Shown here in pieces: positions 34,974 to 43,026 of a DNA stretch of 64,000 nucleotides. Below the pieces are notes generated by a model. The model made no database searches. It worked only from the letters and a program-made list of their open reading frames with translations, and had not been told where the DNA came from. Position 1 is the first letter of the stretch, and the number at the start of each line of letters is the position of its first letter. Source of the stretch: Kitasatospora sp. MAA19. GTDB lineage: Bacteria; Actinomycetota; Actinomycetes; Streptomycetales; Streptomycetaceae. Made by a program: the position numbers and the translations under genes. Where the stretch lies: positions 1-64,000 of the forward strand of contig NZ_JARXYZ010000021.1 of NCBI RefSeq assembly GCF_029894125.1, written 5' to 3'.

Positions 34974-35500
34974 AAGTTGCGGGACTTCACCGTCCCCACC
35001 GGTACGCCGAGCGTCGACGCGGCCTCCGCCGTCGAGCGGCCCTTCAGGTGCAGTTCCACCAGCACGTCGCGGTGGTGCGGCTGGAGTTCCGCCATGGCCG
35101 TCGCCAGGTCGCGGGCGGTGAGCACCTCGTCGTAGGGGTCGTAGGTCCCGGCGTAGTACTCGTGCGCGTCGTCGGCGACCTCCCGGGCCCGGGAGGAGGC
35201 GGTCCGGAAGTGGTCGATGGCTATCCGGCGGGCCACCGTGAACAGCCAGGGGCGGCTCTCCTCGATGCCGCGCTCGATGGCGGCCGGGTTCTGCCAGGCC
35301 CGCAGGAAGGTCTCCTGCAGGATGTCCTCGGCCTTGCCCCGGTCACCGCTGGTGACCCGGAGCATGGCGCGCAACAGGCCCGGACCGTGCACGCGGTACA
35401 GCTCCGCCAGGGTGTCCTGGTCCAGGGTCGCGCGGCCCCGGGCGGAGTGTTCGGCGCGCTGCTGGGCGCCATCGGGTGAAGCGGCGGCTTCCTCGGCCAC
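34913..35500 (-). CDS. ECF-type RNA polymerase sigma factor
   Basis: The GTG at 35500 gives 195 residues. Region 2 (LAELYRVHGPGLLRAMLRVT, KAEDILQETFLRAW, then PWLFTVARRIAIDHFRTASS) recognises the -10 box. Region 4 (LQPHHRDVLVELHLKGRSTA, ASTLGVPVGTVKSRNFYAVR) is a helix-turn-helix for the -35 box. The group resembles SigL/SigK-type ECF factors that normally have a zinc anti-sigma partner downstream. None is present here: downstream is the convergent SARP gene, and the gene behind it (35775-36230) shows no zinc-binding motif. Four GTTGG repeats lie about 150 bp upstream and may be an operator. Confidence 0.9.
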   Translation of the reverse strand: MAEEAAASPDGAQQRAEHSARGRATLDQDTLAELYRVHGPGLLRAMLRVTSGDRGKAEDILQETFLRAWQNPAAIERGIEESRPWLFTVARRIAIDHFRTASSRAREVADDAHEYYAGTYDPYDEVLTARDLATAMAELQPHHRDVLVELHLKGRSTAEAASTLGVPVGTVKSRNFYAVRALRPILAARGIPVAV

Positions 35501-35640
35501 GGCTCTGTCCTTCGCTCTGGTACAACGGCATCGGCGGGCAGCCGCGGGGGGTCTTCGTGGTGAGCCCCGGTGCCTCGCCCTGACGGAAAGACCGTCCCAG
35601 CCGCCGCCAATGTCCGCCCAACGGTCCGGTCGGCCTCCGC

Positions 35641-35675
35641 GTTGGCCGCCGTTGGAGCGCGTTGGGGCCCGTTGG
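35641..35675. promoter_or_regulatory. Four GTTGG direct repeats at exact 10-bp spacing
   Basis: GTTGG begins at 35641, 35651, 35661 and 35671, one per DNA turn, 140-175 bp upstream of the sigma-factor start. An inverted copy (CCAAC) lies at about 35618. Such phased repeats are typical of cooperative activator sites, including SARP sites. Confidence 0.5.
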
Positions 35676-35774
35676 GGTCCGCGGGGGCGCCCCGCCGGAC
35701 GGCCCCGGACCACCCGCCGGACAGGCCGGTGCGGTGCCACCGGCGGGCCGCTCAGAGCCGGGCCGGACGAGCCC

Positions 35775-36230
35775 TCAGCGCCGGGCCACGAGCGCGGCGG
35801 TGAGCCGCTGGACGCCGTCCTCTCCGAAGCGCCGCACGAGGAGGGCGATCCATGCGGCCAGGTCGGCGCGTTCGCGCTCGGTCCAGCTCGGGGCCGAGGG
35901 GTGCTCGTCGACCACCAGGACCCGGGCCAGCCGCAGCCGGTCGGGGCCGGGCGCCGGCCAGGCACGCCCTGCCAGCCCCTGGAGGGCCATCCTCCGGGCC
36001 GTGCTGACGACCTCCCGGGCGGCGGCCGGGGGCACGCTCCAACCGGCCGGGAGCGCCTTGGCGGGCCTCGCCGGGCCGGTGGACGGGGTGGCCGGCGGTT
36101 CGGCGTCACCGGTCAGCCAGTCGGCGATCAGCCGACGCGCCGTCGCCTCGTCTCCCGGCCCGTTCCCGTCCCGAGCGTCCGTCAAGACCGCCGGTCTGTC
36201 GCCGTCGCGGTACACCTCCGTGGTCGCCAT
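35775..36230 (-). CDS. Hypothetical protein upstream of the sigma-factor gene
   Basis: The ATG at 36230 follows GAGGTGG and gives 151 residues. The protein is acidic to neutral with an N-terminal helix (DEATARRLIADWLTG), a Pro-rich linker and a helical C-terminal half (VVSTARRMALQGLAGRAWPA, WTERERADLAAWIALLVRRF). It has no zinc-binding or membrane anti-sigma signature. I do not recognise the family. It may share a transcript with the sigma gene, although the 274-bp gap contains a possible separate promoter. Confidence 0.55.
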   Translation of the reverse strand: MATTEVYRDGDRPAVLTDARDGNGPGDEATARRLIADWLTGDAEPPATPSTGPARPAKALPAGWSVPPAAAREVVSTARRMALQGLAGRAWPAPGPDRLRLARVLVVDEHPSAPSWTERERADLAAWIALLVRRFGEDGVQRLTAALVARR

Positions 36231-36400
36231 CGGAGTCCACCTCACCCATCTGCCCAGCCCTGGACGCGGGCCGCTCGCCTGTTGTGCCTCGGCACCGTTA
36301 TGTAGTTGAACGGAAAACGTGGTGGGTTGTGTTCACCGTGGCGTCGGTGCATCGGTCGTCGGTACGGCGCGGTGCGCGCGGCCTGCCCCGCGTCGGGCCG

Positions 36401-37654
36401 TCAGTCGGCGGCGCGTCCCGCCCGGCGGCGGCCGAGCCGTGCGGTCAGGCCGCCGAAGCCCACCAGCAGGATCACGCCGGCGCTGCCGCCCGCCACCGCG
36501 AGGGCCCGCCAGGCCTTCGAGCGGTCCGGCCCCGGGTCGACCCGGACCGGGGCGCCGGGGGCCGCCGCCGGGGCCGCGGCGGGCCAGGAGGCGGTGACGG
36601 CGGCGACCGGGTCGAGGACGCCGAACCCCACCGCGGCGTCCGGCAGCCGGGTGCCGGGGTGGTACGCGGTCGTCTCCAGGCGCCGGGTCAGCTGCTCCGG
36701 TGTCAGCTCGGGCCGCAGCGCGAGCACCAGGGCCGCCGCACCGGCCGCGTAGGCCGTCGCGCAGCCCGGTCCGGAGGCGGTGAACAGGCCGCCGCCGGGC
36801 CCGGTGCCGGTCACGCCCTCGCCGGGGGCGGCCAGGTCCACCCGTCCTTCGAGGCCGGCTCCGGCCGGACCGTTCGGCCCGGTGGAGGCCACCGCGAGCA
36901 CTCCCGGATAGGAGGCGGGGAACACCGGCGAGCTGCTGCTGCGGCCGTCCGGGGCCGCCGGGGCGAGGATCAGGGCGCCGTGCGCCGCCGCGTACTTCAC
37001 CGCGTCACTGAGGGCGTCGCTCGGCCCGGGGACGGGCACCACGACCGCGATCACCCGGGCGCCCCTGTCGACGGCCGCGCGGATCCCGCTGCCCAGCAGG
37101 TCGGGGGTGGTGGCCCCGGCGTCGTCGGTGACCGCGACCGCCAGGACGCGGGCCTCGGGGGCGAGGCCGGCGGGGCCGCCGTCGCCGGTGCGGCGGCCGG
37201 CCACCAGGGCGGCCGTGAAGGTGCCGTACCCGACGCAGTCCCGGCCCGCGTCGCCCGTGCCGTAGACCCGCGGCCCGAGTTGCAGCCGCCCCGCCAGGGA
37301 TGGCAGCGCCGCGTCCACCCCGGAGCCGACCACCGCGACCGAGACGCCGGCGCCCCGGCTCAGCGGCCAGGCGTCCTCGGGGCGCAGCGCGGCCTGGGCC
37401 CAACCCGCCGTGTCGGCCGGGCGCTCGGAAGGCTTCAGGCAGCCGTTCTTCTGCACGTCCTGCCGGGTCTGCGCGAGCGACGGCGGGGGCTCCGCAGTGG
37501 CCGAGGCGGCCGGCGCCGACGGCACCGCTGCGGCGGCCGGGGCGGCCGGGACCACCGGAGCTGCCGGGGCGGCCGGAGCAACCGGAGCAGCGACGGCCGC
37601 TGGGGCCAGCAGCGCGCCGGCGAGCGCGACGCCCACCCAACGCCCCCCGGTCAT
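36401..37654 (-). CDS. Mycosin-like S8 subtilase with all catalytic residues lost (pseudoprotease)
   Basis: The 417-residue protein has the mycosin (MycP) plan: signal peptide, N-terminal extension with paired Cys, subtilase fold and C-terminal transmembrane helix (VAGGSAGVILLVGFGGL) ending in a basic tail. The catalytic positions are changed. The Asp strand reads VAVVGSGVD (Gly110 for Asp), the His loop reads DCVGYGTFTAALVAG (Tyr143 for His) and the Ser helix reads SGPGCATAYAAGAAAL (Gly297 for Ser). The oxyanion Asn region (LILAPAAPDG) is also lost. It should not cleave peptides but could still stabilise a type VII secretion complex. Its ATG overlaps the stop of the AAA gene (ATGA). Confidence 0.85.
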   Translation of the reverse strand: MTGGRWVGVALAGALLAPAAVAAPVAPAAPAAPVVPAAPAAAAVPSAPAASATAEPPPSLAQTRQDVQKNGCLKPSERPADTAGWAQAALRPEDAWPLSRGAGVSVAVVGSGVDAALPSLAGRLQLGPRVYGTGDAGRDCVGYGTFTAALVAGRRTGDGGPAGLAPEARVLAVAVTDDAGATTPDLLGSGIRAAVDRGARVIAVVVPVPGPSDALSDAVKYAAAHGALILAPAAPDGRSSSSPVFPASYPGVLAVASTGPNGPAGAGLEGRVDLAAPGEGVTGTGPGGGLFTASGPGCATAYAAGAAALVLALRPELTPEQLTRRLETTAYHPGTRLPDAAVGFGVLDPVAAVTASWPAAAPAAAPGAPVRVDPGPDRSKAWRALAVAGGSAGVILLVGFGGLTARLGRRRAGRAAD

Positions 37655-40600
37655 ACCGGGCTGCCCGACCGCTGCGGGGTGATGTCCTGCGGCAGCAGCA
37701 GGCTGAGCTCGGCCAGGTCGGAGACGTCGAGTCGGCTCAGGCGGCCCGCCTGACGGGTGATCATGCCCTCCAGGGTCTGCCGGGCGGTGCGGCCGTTGCC
37801 GAAGGTGCGGTCGCGGGGCATCGTGGCGAAGGCCCCGCCGAGCGCCTCGACGGTCTCCGGGGTCAGGACGTAGCCGGCCTTCTCGGCGTGCAGGCCGACG
37901 ATGGTGACCAGTTCCTCGTCCGTGTAGTGCCCGAACTCGATCTGCCGGGAGAAGCGCGAGGCCAGGCCCGGGTTGGAGGCGAGGAAGCCGCGCATCTCGT
38001 CCTCGTAGCCGGCCACGATCACCACGACCTCGTCGCGGTGGTCCTCCATCAGCTTCATCAGGGTGTCGACGGCCTCCTGGCCGAAGTCGTTGCCGGCCCC
38101 GCCGCGCGGCGTGAGGGTGTAGGCCTCGTCGATGAAGAGCACCCCGCCCCGGGCCCGGTCGAAGGCCTCCTTGGTGAGCTGCGCGGTGTGGCCGACGTAG
38201 CGGCCGACCAGGTCGGCCCGGGCGGTCTCGACCAGCTGCCCGCCGGGCAGCACGCCCAGCTCGGCCAGCAGCCGCCCGTACAGCCGGGCGACGGTGGTCT
38301 TGCCGGTGCCGGGCGGACCGGCGAAGACCAGGTGGTGGCTGATGGCGGCGGTCGGCAGCCCGGCCTCCTCGCGGCGGCGCACCTGGCGGATCAGGTTGAC
38401 CAGGTCCTCGACCTGCTCCTTGGCGGCCGGCAGGCCGACCATCGCGCGCAGTTCCTCCAGGATGGCGGTGCTGTCCGTGGCCTGGCGCGGCCCGGCGGCC
38501 TCCTGCCCGGTGTCCTCGGCGACCAGCACCGCGAGGTCGGCGTCGGTGATCTCCGGCAGCCGGGCCAGTCTGGTGGCCTGACGGTCCACCATCTCCTCGA
38601 AGACCTTGCGGGCGGCGCGGCCGTTGCCGAAGTCGGCACCCTTGGGCATCCGGTCGAACAGCGCGGTCAGCGCCTCCGGGGTGCCGTCGGCGAGCTCGTA
38701 GCCGTGGCCGACGGCCGCCCGCTCGACGATGGTGACCAGCTCGTCCACCGCGTAGTTGGCGAACTCCACCGTCCGGCTGAACCGCGAGGCCAGGCCGGGG
38801 TTGCTGGCCAGGAAGTCGGTCATCTCGCCGGAGTAGCCGGCCACGATCACCACGATGTCGTCGCGGTGGTCCTCCATCAGCTTGACCAGGGTGTCGATCG
38901 CCTCCCGGCCGAAGTCCGGGCCGTTGCCCCCGGAGCCGGCGGACAGGGTGTAGGCCTCGTCGATGAAGAGCACCCCGCCGAGCGCCGACTGGAACACCTC
39001 GGTGGTCTTGATGGCGGTGCCGCCGATGATCGAGGCGACCAGGTCGGCCCGGGCCACCTCGGTCAGGTGGCCGCTGCGCAGCACACCCAGCTCGGCCAGG
39101 ATGCTGCCGTAGAGCCGGGCGACGGTGGTCTTGCCGGTGCCGGGCGGACCGGCGAAGATCAGGTGCCGGCTCATCGGCAGGGCGGGCATGCCGGCCAGTT
39201 CGCGGCGCCGGGCCAGCTTGTTGAGGTTGACCAGGGTGGCGACCTGCTCCTTGACGGCGGCAAGGCCGACCAGCAATTCCAGCACCTCCAGCGGCCCCTG
39301 CGCCGCGGACTCGACCGGCGCGGCGGGGTCGGCGGCCTCGCCCGGCTGCGGTGCGACGGCCCCCGCCGCCCGGGGTGCGGCGTCGGCGCTCGCCGAGCCG
39401 TGCGCGTCGGGGTTGCGATTCTCCCGGCTCTGCAGGTTCTCCACCGAGAGCCGGGTACTGGGGACGGTCTGGCGCAGGCCGGAGCCCTGGTTTCCGGTGA
39501 CGGTGCACCCGGTGACCCGGACCGCCTCGGACGAGTCGACACGGATCCCGTCACCGGTGTTGTCCAGCGCCTCCAGCCGGGTCAGGGCGGCGCGTGCGCC
39601 GGCCCCGATCCGGGCCCCGTGCCGGCGGTTGCCGCGCGTCCGCACACCGGTGCAGGTCAGGTCGCCGCCGTCGTCGACGGCCAGGCCGTCCGAGGCCGAG
39701 TCGACCACCTCGCAGTCCCGCAGCACGGCCACCCCGCTCTGACCGACGTGGACGCCCGGGCCCCGGGCGTCCCGCACGGTGGTGCCCCCGACGAAGGTGT
39801 TGGCGCCGTCCGCGATCAGGACGCCGGCCAGGCCCGCGGCCAGGACCTCGGAGTTCTCCAGCCGCCCGCGGCCGTCCCGGACGGCCTCCACGCCGTTGCC
39901 CCGCGCGTCGGTGACGGTGGCCCGGCGCAGCAGCGGGTTGGCGCCCTCGCTGATCCGCACCCCGGCGCCGCCGACGTCGCGGACCTCCAGCCGGTCCAGC
40001 TCGGCGGTGGTCTCCCCGGTGAGCTCGACCCCGGTGTCACCGCAGTCGCGTACGACCAGCCTGGTCATGACCGGACCGGCGAAGTCGGCCACGTGCACGC
40101 CGACCGTCTCCGCGCCGCTGACCTCGCACTCCTCGAAGGTGCCGCGTGAGCGTGCGATGACGTGGATGCCGTGGCCGCGGGTGCGCACGGTACGGCAGCG
40201 GCGCAGCAGCGGGTCGGTGCCGCCGCCCAGCACGATGCCGTGGCCGGCGGTGGCGGTGAACGTGCAGTCCTCCAGCAGCACCCGGGAGGCGGAGCTGACG
40301 TAGACCCCGACGGGCGCGTCACGGACGGTGGTGCGCAGCACCCGGGTGGTGCTGTGTTCCTCCAGGGCGATCGCGGGCTTGTCGGTGGTGGAGATCTCAC
40401 AGCCCTCGATGGTGCCCCGGGCCTCGCCGTTGGCGCACACCCCGTTGCCCCGGGCGTCGCGCATGACGCAGTTGCGGACGACGGGGTTGGCGCTCTCGCC
40501 GATCACCAGCGCGGAGGTGCCGAGGTGCTCGATGACGCAGTCCTCGATGACGCTGGCCCCGGTGGACGTCTCCACGATGCCCGCGCCCGCGGAGTTGACG

Positions 40601-40998
40601 ACGCGGCAGCCGCGCATCGCCAGCGCCCCCTGCTGCCGGGTCAGCACGGCCGTCCAGGAGTTGCCGACCACCTCGCAGTCCTGGAGGGCGGCCTGGCCGC
40701 GGGGGACGTCCACGGCGGGCAGTTCGTCGTCCTGGCCGTGCAGGACCAGGCCGGTGAGCTGGACGGCCTCGGCGACCACCTGGACCACGCAGCCGCGCCG
40801 CGGGGTGATCTGTACGGTGCCACGGGCGTCCTCGGCGGCGATGGTCACCATCTTGGTGATCACCAGGTTCTCCTCGTACCGCCCGGGGCGGACGGAGATC
40901 ACCGCCCCGCTGCGGGCCGCCTCCAGGGCCTCGCCGATGGTGCGGTAGGTGCCGCCGGCCTTCTCTTCCTGGCACACCGTCAGCACGTGGCGCGACAT
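37651..40998 (-). CDS. Right-handed beta-helix fused to two EccA/CbxX-type AAA ATPases
   Basis: The 1,115-residue protein has a first half of about 20 beta-helix coils with the recurring pattern D-C-x-V/I-x-x-x-x-x-x-G-V/I-x-V/L (GGTYRTIGEALEAARSGAVI onward to about residue 510). After a 50-residue linker come two AAA domains: Walker A FAGPPGTGKTTVARLYGSIL near 616 and FAGPPGTGKTTVARLYGRLL near 893, each with Walker B GGVLFIDEAYTL, an FSRxxEF sensor segment and GNGRxARxxxE. This ATPase type is that of EccA in ESX secretion and of CbxX. EccA has TPRs where this protein has a beta-helix. It probably escorts or releases secreted partners. It is coupled to the pseudo-mycosin gene. Confidence 0.9.
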   Translation of the reverse strand: MSRHVLTVCQEEKAGGTYRTIGEALEAARSGAVISVRPGRYEENLVITKMVTIAAEDARGTVQITPRRGCVVQVVAEAVQLTGLVLHGQDDELPAVDVPRGQAALQDCEVVGNSWTAVLTRQQGALAMRGCRVVNSAGAGIVETSTGASVIEDCVIEHLGTSALVIGESANPVVRNCVMRDARGNGVCANGEARGTIEGCEISTTDKPAIALEEHSTTRVLRTTVRDAPVGVYVSSASRVLLEDCTFTATAGHGIVLGGGTDPLLRRCRTVRTRGHGIHVIARSRGTFEECEVSGAETVGVHVADFAGPVMTRLVVRDCGDTGVELTGETTAELDRLEVRDVGGAGVRISEGANPLLRRATVTDARGNGVEAVRDGRGRLENSEVLAAGLAGVLIADGANTFVGGTTVRDARGPGVHVGQSGVAVLRDCEVVDSASDGLAVDDGGDLTCTGVRTRGNRRHGARIGAGARAALTRLEALDNTGDGIRVDSSEAVRVTGCTVTGNQGSGLRQTVPSTRLSVENLQSRENRNPDAHGSASADAAPRAAGAVAPQPGEAADPAAPVESAAQGPLEVLELLVGLAAVKEQVATLVNLNKLARRRELAGMPALPMSRHLIFAGPPGTGKTTVARLYGSILAELGVLRSGHLTEVARADLVASIIGGTAIKTTEVFQSALGGVLFIDEAYTLSAGSGGNGPDFGREAIDTLVKLMEDHRDDIVVIVAGYSGEMTDFLASNPGLASRFSRTVEFANYAVDELVTIVERAAVGHGYELADGTPEALTALFDRMPKGADFGNGRAARKVFEEMVDRQATRLARLPEITDADLAVLVAEDTGQEAAGPRQATDSTAILEELRAMVGLPAAKEQVEDLVNLIRQVRRREEAGLPTAAISHHLVFAGPPGTGKTTVARLYGRLLAELGVLPGGQLVETARADLVGRYVGHTAQLTKEAFDRARGGVLFIDEAYTLTPRGGAGNDFGQEAVDTLMKLMEDHRDEVVVIVAGYEDEMRGFLASNPGLASRFSRQIEFGHYTDEELVTIVGLHAEKAGYVLTPETVEALGGAFATMPRDRTFGNGRTARQTLEGMITRQAGRLSRLDVSDLAELSLLLPQDITPQRSGSPV

Positions 40999-41060
40999 GG
41001 CTCGTGTTCCCTTCGTTCTGCTTGCGTGTCACTCGGTCCCGGTCCGCCGCGGGGGGCGGG

Positions 41061-42791
41061 TCATCCGGTGCAGTCGGCCTTCACGGTCGAGGCGGCCAGG
41101 TGGGCACCGGCGGTGCCGCCCCAGTCGATGCCGCGGGTGTGGAGCACGACCGCGATCCGGCTGCCGCTCACGGGGTAGGTGCCGGCGCTCACCCACTGCC
41201 CGAGGTTCTGCGGCTGGTTGATCGAGAACGAGCCGAGGGTGCCACCGCCGTCGTTCTGCACGGTGTAGTAGGCGGGGGCGCCGCCGACCGCCTTGAGGTC
41301 GCCGTTGTTCGGGATGTAGACGGACAGCCGGCAGCTGCCCGAGGAGACCTGGCCGGTGGTGAAGGTCCACACCACCGAGTTCTCGTCGTCCTTGCTCCGG
41401 TCCCCGGACATCGGCACCGAGGTGAACCGGCCGCCGCAGCCCCCGCCGCCGTCGGAGCGGGTGACCCAGTCCTTCGAACCGGAGGACCGGCCCTTCTCGG
41501 AGTAGCCGGTGCCGGCCGCGTCACAGCCCGGTCCGGCGTACCCGGCGTAGGAGGGCTTGGCCGGCGGCGGGACCACCGCGGGCGGCTGAGGAGCCGGTGG
41601 CTGGGGAGCCGGCGGCTGGTCCGGGGCGGGCGCGGCGGGCGGGGCGGCGGGGGCGGCGGGCTGGGCTGCGGGGGCGGGGGCGGCGGGCTGGGCCGGGGCC
41701 TGCGGCGCGCGGCCGGCTGCGGAGCGGGCTGCCGTCCCCGCCCCGGCGGGGACGACGGGCGCCGGGCCGGCGGGCCGGCTGAGCGGCGCCCCGCCGACCG
41801 GGGCGGGGGCGGCGGGCTGCTGGCCCGGCGTGCCGGGGGCCGCAGCCTGGTCGGTCGGGGTCCCGGTGGCGGCCGGGTCGGTCGGAGTCCCGGTGGGGGC
41901 GGCGGTCGGGGCGGCATCGGCCGACGGAGTCCCGGCGGGGGTTTCGGCGGGCGTACCGGACACCTCGGGCTCCGGAGCCGGCGCGTCGGCGCGACTCATC
42001 CCGGTGGCGCCGGTCGCCTCGACCGGATCGGCCCCGCCCTCGCCCCGGCCGAGGACCAGTGGCAGGCCCATCAGCACCACGCCCACGGCGGCGGCCGCGA
42101 CCGCCGGACGGGGCAGGCGGCGCAGTCGGCCGCTCCGCTCCTCCGCGGCGGGCTCGGCGGCACCGGGCCCGTCCGCGTCGGGACCGTCGGCCGCGGGACC
42201 GGGGGCGGCGGCACCGATGGGGGTGACCGAGGCGAGGGAGCGCGCCGCGCGGCCGGGAGCCCGGACGAAGGCCTGCCGCAGCGCGTTCAGCCGGGCGGCA
42301 CCGAGGGCACCGGTCCGACCGGCCGCGGGCTCGGCCTCAGGGGTGCCGGGCTCGGAGGCCGACCCGGCACCGGCCGACCCGGCACCGGGCGGCACCGCAC
42401 CGGGCTGCGCGGTGATCGGCTGCACGGCACCGGCACCGGTGCCAGCCGCCGCCGGGTTGCCGGGCGCAGCGGCCGGCGCCGGGCCGAGCCCGGTCGCGCC
42501 GAACCCGGCCGTCCCTCCGGCCGCGGCGGGCTCGGACGCGGCGGGCTCGGGCTTCGCCCGCTGAGCCCTCGCGGCCTCGGCGGCGACGGGCTGGGCGACG
42601 ACGGGCTCCGCCACGGCGCCGACCGGAGCGGACGGGAACCGGGTACGCCGCGCGGGCGCCACCGGGCCCGGCTCGGGACCGACGGCGGCCTCCGCCGCGC
42701 CGGCCTCGTCCCCCTCCTCCATCAACCAGGCGACCGCCGGCAGCTGATACCCGGTCGATTCGCCGCCGTTCACGTTCTGGCCCGTGCCCAC
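41061..42791 (-). CDS. Single-pass membrane protein with external golvesin-like domain (paralogue)
   Basis: I chose the GTG at 42791, with AGGAG 5 bp upstream, giving 576 residues. A long acidic, Ala/Pro-rich cytosolic region precedes a transmembrane helix (RPAVAAAAVGVVLMGLPLVL) at about 235-255. About 190 residues of Ala/Pro/Thr spacer lead to a beta domain with the same landmarks as the protein at 25610-26845: GCDAAGTGYSEKG, VPMSGDRSKDDENSVVWTF, GGAPAYYTVQNDGGGTLGSF and GQWVSAGTYPV. It lies just upstream of the AAA and pseudo-mycosin genes in the same direction, so it may be the surface sensor or tether of that set. Confidence 0.75.
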   Translation of the reverse strand: MGTGQNVNGGESTGYQLPAVAWLMEEGDEAGAAEAAVGPEPGPVAPARRTRFPSAPVGAVAEPVVAQPVAAEAARAQRAKPEPAASEPAAAGGTAGFGATGLGPAPAAAPGNPAAAGTGAGAVQPITAQPGAVPPGAGSAGAGSASEPGTPEAEPAAGRTGALGAARLNALRQAFVRAPGRAARSLASVTPIGAAAPGPAADGPDADGPGAAEPAAEERSGRLRRLPRPAVAAAAVGVVLMGLPLVLGRGEGGADPVEATGATGMSRADAPAPEPEVSGTPAETPAGTPSADAAPTAAPTGTPTDPAATGTPTDQAAAPGTPGQQPAAPAPVGGAPLSRPAGPAPVVPAGAGTAARSAAGRAPQAPAQPAAPAPAAQPAAPAAPPAAPAPDQPPAPQPPAPQPPAVVPPPAKPSYAGYAGPGCDAAGTGYSEKGRSSGSKDWVTRSDGGGGCGGRFTSVPMSGDRSKDDENSVVWTFTTGQVSSGSCRLSVYIPNNGDLKAVGGAPAYYTVQNDGGGTLGSFSINQPQNLGQWVSAGTYPVSGSRIAVVLHTRGIDWGGTAGAHLAASTVKADCTG

Positions 42792-43026
42792 CACAGCTCC
42801 TGGGTCCCTTGATTGTCCGCTTCCACGGGCGCCCGACGGCATACCGCCGGATCCGCCCGCACCCTGTACGGACGGGCACCGGCGCAGGGTTCACCGTTCC
42901 GGCCGAAATCCTCGGACGGGTGCGCCCCGGCCACCGCGCCGTGCTGCACCGTCGACGATGAACCACCGGAGCGGATCGGGGCGTACTCACTGTCGAGCCT
43001 TTTCAGGTCCCGACCGAGGAGAGTCC

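Noticed and set aside
36401..39508. Minus-strand 1,035-codon frame joining AAA sequence and mycosin
   Set aside because: The upstream two thirds are an out-of-frame Arg/Gly/Pro-rich reading of the AAA gene. The mycosin begins at its own ATG (37654) with a signal peptide.
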